A DNA stretch of 9,408 nucleotides from CAZGVW01 sp964529265 (GTDB taxonomy: Bacteria; Planctomycetota; Phycisphaerae; Phycisphaerales; UBA1924). Positions 6,993-9,408 of the stretch are shown piece after piece. Location of the stretch: the NCBI GenBank assembly GCA_964529265.1, contig CAZGVW010000173.1:1-9408 (forward strand), written 5' to 3'. Under the pieces are notes generated by a model. It worked only from the letters and a program-made list of their open reading frames with translations, searched no databases and was not told the DNA's origin. Numbering within the stretch: position 1 is the first letter of the stretch; each line of letters begins with the position of its first letter. Position numbers and translations under genes: made by a program.

Positions 6993-8068
6993 ACCTGCCG
7001 GTATTCCGCGACCATTCGATCGAGCGCGAATCGATCGCAGACGCGCTGACGTGCGGCCGCGCCGAGCGTCTGGCGCAGACGAGCGTCGACACCGAGCGCT
7101 CGAATCGTCTCCGCCATGGCCTCCGGGTTTCGCGGGGCCACGAGACGGCCACACGTCTCGTCGATGACTTCCGGCGTGCCGCCGGCTCGGGTGGCCACGA
7201 TCGGCAAGGCGGCAGCCATGGCTTCCAGAATCGTCAGCGAGATCCCTTCGGTGAGGGAGCTGTTCGCATAGACGTCGCAGCCAGCCAGCCAGGCTCGCGC
7301 GTCGTCGAGGTGCCCCATGAAGCGCACGGGAGCCGATCCCGATTCGCGGGCGGCGAGCTGCGTCAGATGCGCCCGCTCAGGTCCGTCGCCGATGATCAGG
7401 AGCTCGACTGGCCGGGCCTGCGCGGCGAGCGCGACGGCGCGGATCAGTGTGCCGAGGTCCTTCACGCGATCGAGCCGCGCGATCGTGCCGACGACCAGCA
7501 CGCGATCGGCAATCCCGAGCGCGGCGCGCTGGCGCGCACGTGCCGCCGGATCAGGCGCCGTGCCGGGTTCGATCCCGTTGTAGACGATCCCAACGGCTGA
7601 CGAAGCAAAGCCCTCCCCGATGAGGTGCTGCCGCACGTCTTCAGAGACCGCACAGACGGCATCCGCGAGGCGGGCCAGAATCGTATTCGCCAGACGCCGT
7701 TTCGGCGATGGTCCGGTGTCGCCAAGCCGGCCGTGCTCGGTGAAGACGACGCGCAGCGACGGACGCGTCAATCTCGCCAGGCAGCTGTACACGAACGGCG
7801 AATAATGATGCGCGTGCAGAACCGTCGCGCCATGCTGGTGAGCCACGCGGGACACCGCCAGCCCCAGCGCGGGACGGAAGCCGGGAGCGCGCCCGAGCGC
7901 CGTGACGTGAATGCCGCGCGTCGTCAGCTCTGAAGCCCACGCGCCTGCGACGTCCAGACAACAGACGGCTGCCGGGACGTCGCGGTGCAGGCGTTTCGCA
8001 AGCTCGACGATGAGTCGTTCCGTTCCCCCGGGCTGCAGGCTCAACGCGACGTGCAGCACGCGCGTCAC
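6956..8068 (-). CDS. Family 4 (GT-B) glycosyltransferase
   Basis: The product is 370 residues from GTG 8068. That start overlaps the stop of the upstream DUF218-like gene as GTGA, which implies translational coupling; the frame is open to 8116, but the extra 16 residues precede the natural GT4 beginning TRVLHVALSLQPGGTERL. The N-terminal half carries the glycine loop LQPGGTER (11-18) and LHAHHYSP (84-91), then FTEHGRLGD and AVCAVSEDVRQHLI. The C-terminal half carries VGTIARLDRVKDLGTLI (193-209), LLIIGDGPER (223-232), and the nucleotide-sugar EX7E region EGISLTILEAMAAALPIVAT (274-293) with Glu274 and Glu282. The length is normal for the family. It resembles the sugar transferases found beside XrtA/PEP-CTERM systems (TIGR03088 type), but I cannot confirm membership by eye. 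It is cytoplasmic, adding a sugar to the lipid-linked repeat unit. Its 3' end overlaps the convergent GT2 gene by 37 bases. Confidence 0.92.
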   Translation of the reverse strand: MTRVLHVALSLQPGGTERLIVELAKRLHRDVPAAVCCLDVAGAWASELTTRGIHVTALGRAPGFRPALGLAVSRVAHQHGATVLHAHHYSPFVYSCLARLTRPSLRVVFTEHGRLGDTGPSPKRRLANTILARLADAVCAVSEDVRQHLIGEGFASSAVGIVYNGIEPGTAPDPAARARQRAALGIADRVLVVGTIARLDRVKDLGTLIRAVALAAQARPVELLIIGDGPERAHLTQLAARESGSAPVRFMGHLDDARAWLAGCDVYANSSLTEGISLTILEAMAAALPIVATRAGGTPEVIDETCGRLVAPRNPEAMAETIRALGVDARLRQTLGAAARQRVCDRFALDRMVAEYRQVYERARLSRSEK

Positions 8069-8787
8069 TGCCGCGCCGACCTCGATCGAATCGAACCCTG
8101 CCGGGCATACCACCACAGCGCGGCGTGCTCGTAGAGCGCGTCGCGGCTGACGCGCAGCGCGGCGTACGCCGGCAGAAATCGCCGGATGCCCGTTGAGGCG
8201 GGTTCGACATCGACCGGCGCGGGAATGACGGCGATGGGAATCGAGAGCGCCTCGGCGAGCGCCTGGACTCTCGGCGCTTGCAACCGTGATGCGACCACCG
8301 CCGTCAATTGCCCGGCCGGTGCCGACGCCGCGACCCTGGCCACCTGGCGCATCTGTTCGAGGGTGTTCGCGGCGTTCCCCTCCAGACGGTACGAATCAGG
8401 TGGCAGGCCGGCCTCCGCCATGGCCTCGAGAATCCACTCATCGCCTAACACCCAGACTTGCGCAGGCCGATCCGATGCGATGACCTGTTGCGCGGTCCGC
8501 ACGCGCCCGCGGCGATTGTCGCCGTCCAGGATGATCAGCGCCGCGATCGGCCGCTGCGCATCTCGAGCCGGCGCGACACCGGGCAGGCGGTCGCCGATCG
8601 CCATGGCCACGATCGGGAGCCCGAGGATCAGATAGCCAGCGCACACGGTCAGGATCCAGAGCGCGCCGAGACGGCGGCGCCTTGGCCACACGTAGATGAT
8701 CGCGAGCCCCAGCAGGATCGAGACGGCCAGAAACGGGATCGATCCGGGGCCGCCGGTGGCCTTGAGCAGTGAAATCACGGTCTCCAT
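8065..8787 (-). CDS. DUF218/YdcF-like membrane-anchored protein
   Basis: The product is 240 residues from ATG 8787. GAGG lies just one base before the ATG, so the ribosome binding site is not ideal. Two membrane segments are visible, about 18-34 (PFLAVSILLGLAIIYVW) and 41-63, separated by the basic turn PRRRR. The rest, from about 80, follows the DUF218 (SanA/ElyC/YdcF) plan: a strand ALIIL, RVRTAQQVIA, VWVLGDE, a Gly-Leu-Pro-Pro turn, EGNAANTLEQMRQV (the T-x-E-N region), LTAVVASRLQAPRVQAL, IAVIPAPVD, and the tail DALYEHAALWWYARQG. The usual SGG and E-N residues are altered (LGD, LEQ), so it is a diverged member. DUF218 proteins are linked to envelope polysaccharide or lipid-carrier metabolism, and none has a settled reaction. 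Coupling to the GT4 gene by a 4-base overlap suggests a joint role in repeat-unit synthesis. Family call moderately secure. Confidence 0.78.
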   Translation of the reverse strand: METVISLLKATGGPGSIPFLAVSILLGLAIIYVWPRRRRLGALWILTVCAGYLILGLPIVAMAIGDRLPGVAPARDAQRPIAALIILDGDNRRGRVRTAQQVIASDRPAQVWVLGDEWILEAMAEAGLPPDSYRLEGNAANTLEQMRQVARVAASAPAGQLTAVVASRLQAPRVQALAEALSIPIAVIPAPVDVEPASTGIRRFLPAYAALRVSRDALYEHAALWWYARQGSIRSRSARQ

Positions 8788-8939
8788 GCCTCGCTGACAG
8801 CGTCATCGGCGAGCGGACGAGCGCTGTGCCCGAGGCAGAAGCGAGTCACTGCGAGAATTGTAACGGCCGCCGGCGGAGCCGGCGGCCTGCAATCGACGCG
8901 GTGGAGGGTTTCTCGAGAGCGGGCGAGCTCGCGGCTCGC
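8788..8939. other. Intergenic spacer between the PEP-CTERM gene and the DUF218-like gene
   Basis: These 152 bases hold a strong GC hairpin, listed separately, and should carry the promoter for the DUF218-GT4 pair if the hairpin stops upstream transcription. A lone TACAAT on the minus strand (8857-8862) resembles a -10 box but has no -35 partner at 16-18 bases. No small gene is evident. Confidence 0.4.
8865..8887 (-). terminator. Perfect GC-rich hairpin downstream of the PEP-CTERM gene
   Basis: GGCCGCCGGC and GCCGGCGGCC pair perfectly over 10 bases around a 3-base loop (GGA on the plus strand). It lies 52 bases past the PEP-CTERM stop codon. On the minus strand the bases after the stem are GTTACAATTCT, which is AT-richer than its surroundings but not a run of T, so this is not a classic intrinsic terminator. 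It could be a weak terminator, an RNA-stabilising 3' hairpin, or a dispersed repeat unit. Confidence 0.45.
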
Positions 8940-9408
8940 TCAGCGTGGGCGGTGTGAGAAGCGGCGTCTGAGACGGCTGGCGACTGCCGCCAGACCGATG
9001 CCGAGCAGCGCCAGCGTTCCTGGCTCCGGAGTCGCGAGGGCGGTCGGATCCGACTCGCGCCCGTAGATCGTGGCATACCCCAGCTCGAACTGCGTGGTGA
9101 CCCAACTCACGAGCAGCGGATCGGTGAGGGCGCCGAGCGCGAAGAACGCGAACGTGTCGTCCCACTTCAACGCGACGATGAACTCCTTGCAGCCGCCGCC
9201 CAGGCACTGAAACGCGTGTGGATCGACCATGAAATCGCCGGCGAACGTGCCGCTCGCGCCGGGGATGCCCGCCAAAAATTCCCAGCCGCCGCCGAAGGCG
9301 CCGAGGTCGTTCAACCCGTTCGGCAGAGGACCAAGGCCCGCCTCACCCAGTATCCCGGTTCCGGTGCATGTCAATGCACCATCGACGGTGGCGGCTCCGC
9401 CGTTGGGC
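8940..9408 (-). CDS. PEP-CTERM sorting-domain protein (5' end beyond window)
   Basis: 155 residues of the C-terminal part are visible; the frame is open to the right edge, so the signal peptide and true start lie outside. A TTG at 9374 is in frame, but the sequence reads through it without break (GGAATVDGALTCTGTG), so I do not take it as the start. The body is Gly- and Phe-rich with strand-like stretches (FIVALKWDDTFAFFAL, SWVTTQFELGYATIYGR), a style common among exosortase cargo proteins. Three Cys are visible (residues 14, 68 and 73). The C-terminus is a complete PEP-CTERM tripartite signal: PEP at 127-129, the hydrophobic helix LALLGIGLAAVAS, then the basic tail RLRRRF. Exosortase would recognise this after Sec export and release or attach the protein at the cell surface. 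No enzymatic motif is seen. It lies upstream of the DUF218-like gene on the same strand, 152 bases away. Confidence 0.9.
   Translation of the reverse strand, partial: PNGGAATVDGALTCTGTGILGEAGLGPLPNGLNDLGAFGGGWEFLAGIPGASGTFAGDFMVDPHAFQCLGGGCKEFIVALKWDDTFAFFALGALTDPLLVSWVTTQFELGYATIYGRESDPTALATPEPGTLALLGIGLAAVASRLRRRFSHRPR
8961..9032 (-). other. PEP-CTERM sorting signal (exosortase recognition)
   Basis: This encodes TPEPGTLALLGIG followed by LAAVASRLRRR: the PEP motif, one hydrophobic helix and an arginine cluster, in the order required by the PEP-CTERM family. It implies that an exosortase is encoded elsewhere in this genome. Confidence 0.92.

Noticed and set aside
5907..7154. A 415-codon open frame on the minus strand
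   Set aside because: It is antisense to the whole 298-residue GT2 gene and runs across the divergent promoter; the composition is typical of an antisense shadow.
6416..7600. A 394-codon open frame on the plus strand
   Set aside because: It spans two real genes, out of frame with GT2 and antisense to GT4, and shows no domain.
8857..8862. TACAAT on the minus strand as a sigma-70 -10 box
   Set aside because: No -35-like hexamer lies at 16-18 bases; that position falls inside the GC hairpin.
8821..8939. A CRISPR, tRNA, attachment-site or insertion-sequence origin for the hairpin region
   Set aside because: There is only a single palindrome, with no direct repeats, cloverleaf or transposase remnant. 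No CRISPR array, tRNA, rRNA or transposase was seen anywhere in the window.

Overview
This is a high-GC bacterial window that reads as part of an exopolysaccharide and cell-surface locus of the exosortase/PEP-CTERM type. It holds seven protein-coding genes, five complete and two cut by the window edges. Four are glycosyltransferases, including one multi-domain enzyme. The others are a TPR-repeat lipoprotein, a small membrane protein of the DUF218/YdcF type, and a secreted protein ending in a clear PEP-CTERM sorting signal. A PEP-CTERM signal is known only from Gram-negative (diderm) bacteria that carry an exosortase. The base composition, the style of the TPR lipoprotein and the glycosyltransferase repertoire would suit an acidobacterial (Vicinamibacteria-like) or proteobacterial genome, but that placement is inference; no rRNA or other marker is present.

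Layout from left to right: (1) minus strand, 1-1984, a GT2 + coiled-coil + GT4-like fusion that runs off the left edge and starts with TTG; (2) plus strand, 2142-4334, a 730-residue TPR lipoprotein resembling the PrsT class of XrtA/PEP-CTERM loci; (3) minus strand, 4324-5928, a 534-residue protein with a central GT2 domain and a similar short motif block at each end; (4) plus strand, 6096-6992, a 298-residue GT2; (5) minus strand, 6956-8068, a GT4 enzyme; (6) minus strand, 8065-8787, a DUF218-like protein coupled to gene 5 by a 4-base GTGA overlap; (7) minus strand, 8940-9408, the C-terminal part of the PEP-CTERM protein. Spaces between genes are short: 157 bases at 1985-2141 and 167 bases at 5929-6095 (both divergent promoter regions), and 152 bases at 8788-8939, which contains a perfect GC-rich hairpin. 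No stretch over 300 bases lacks a gene.

Taken together, the glycosyltransferases would build a repeat-unit polysaccharide at the inner face of the cytoplasmic membrane. The TPR lipoprotein would act as an outer-membrane or periplasmic scaffold in assembly or export. The PEP-CTERM protein is the kind of cargo an exosortase would process and deliver to the surface. The exosortase, flippase, polymerase and chain-length regulator expected in such a locus are not in this window. Long open frames antisense to these genes are high-GC artefacts and are not annotated.
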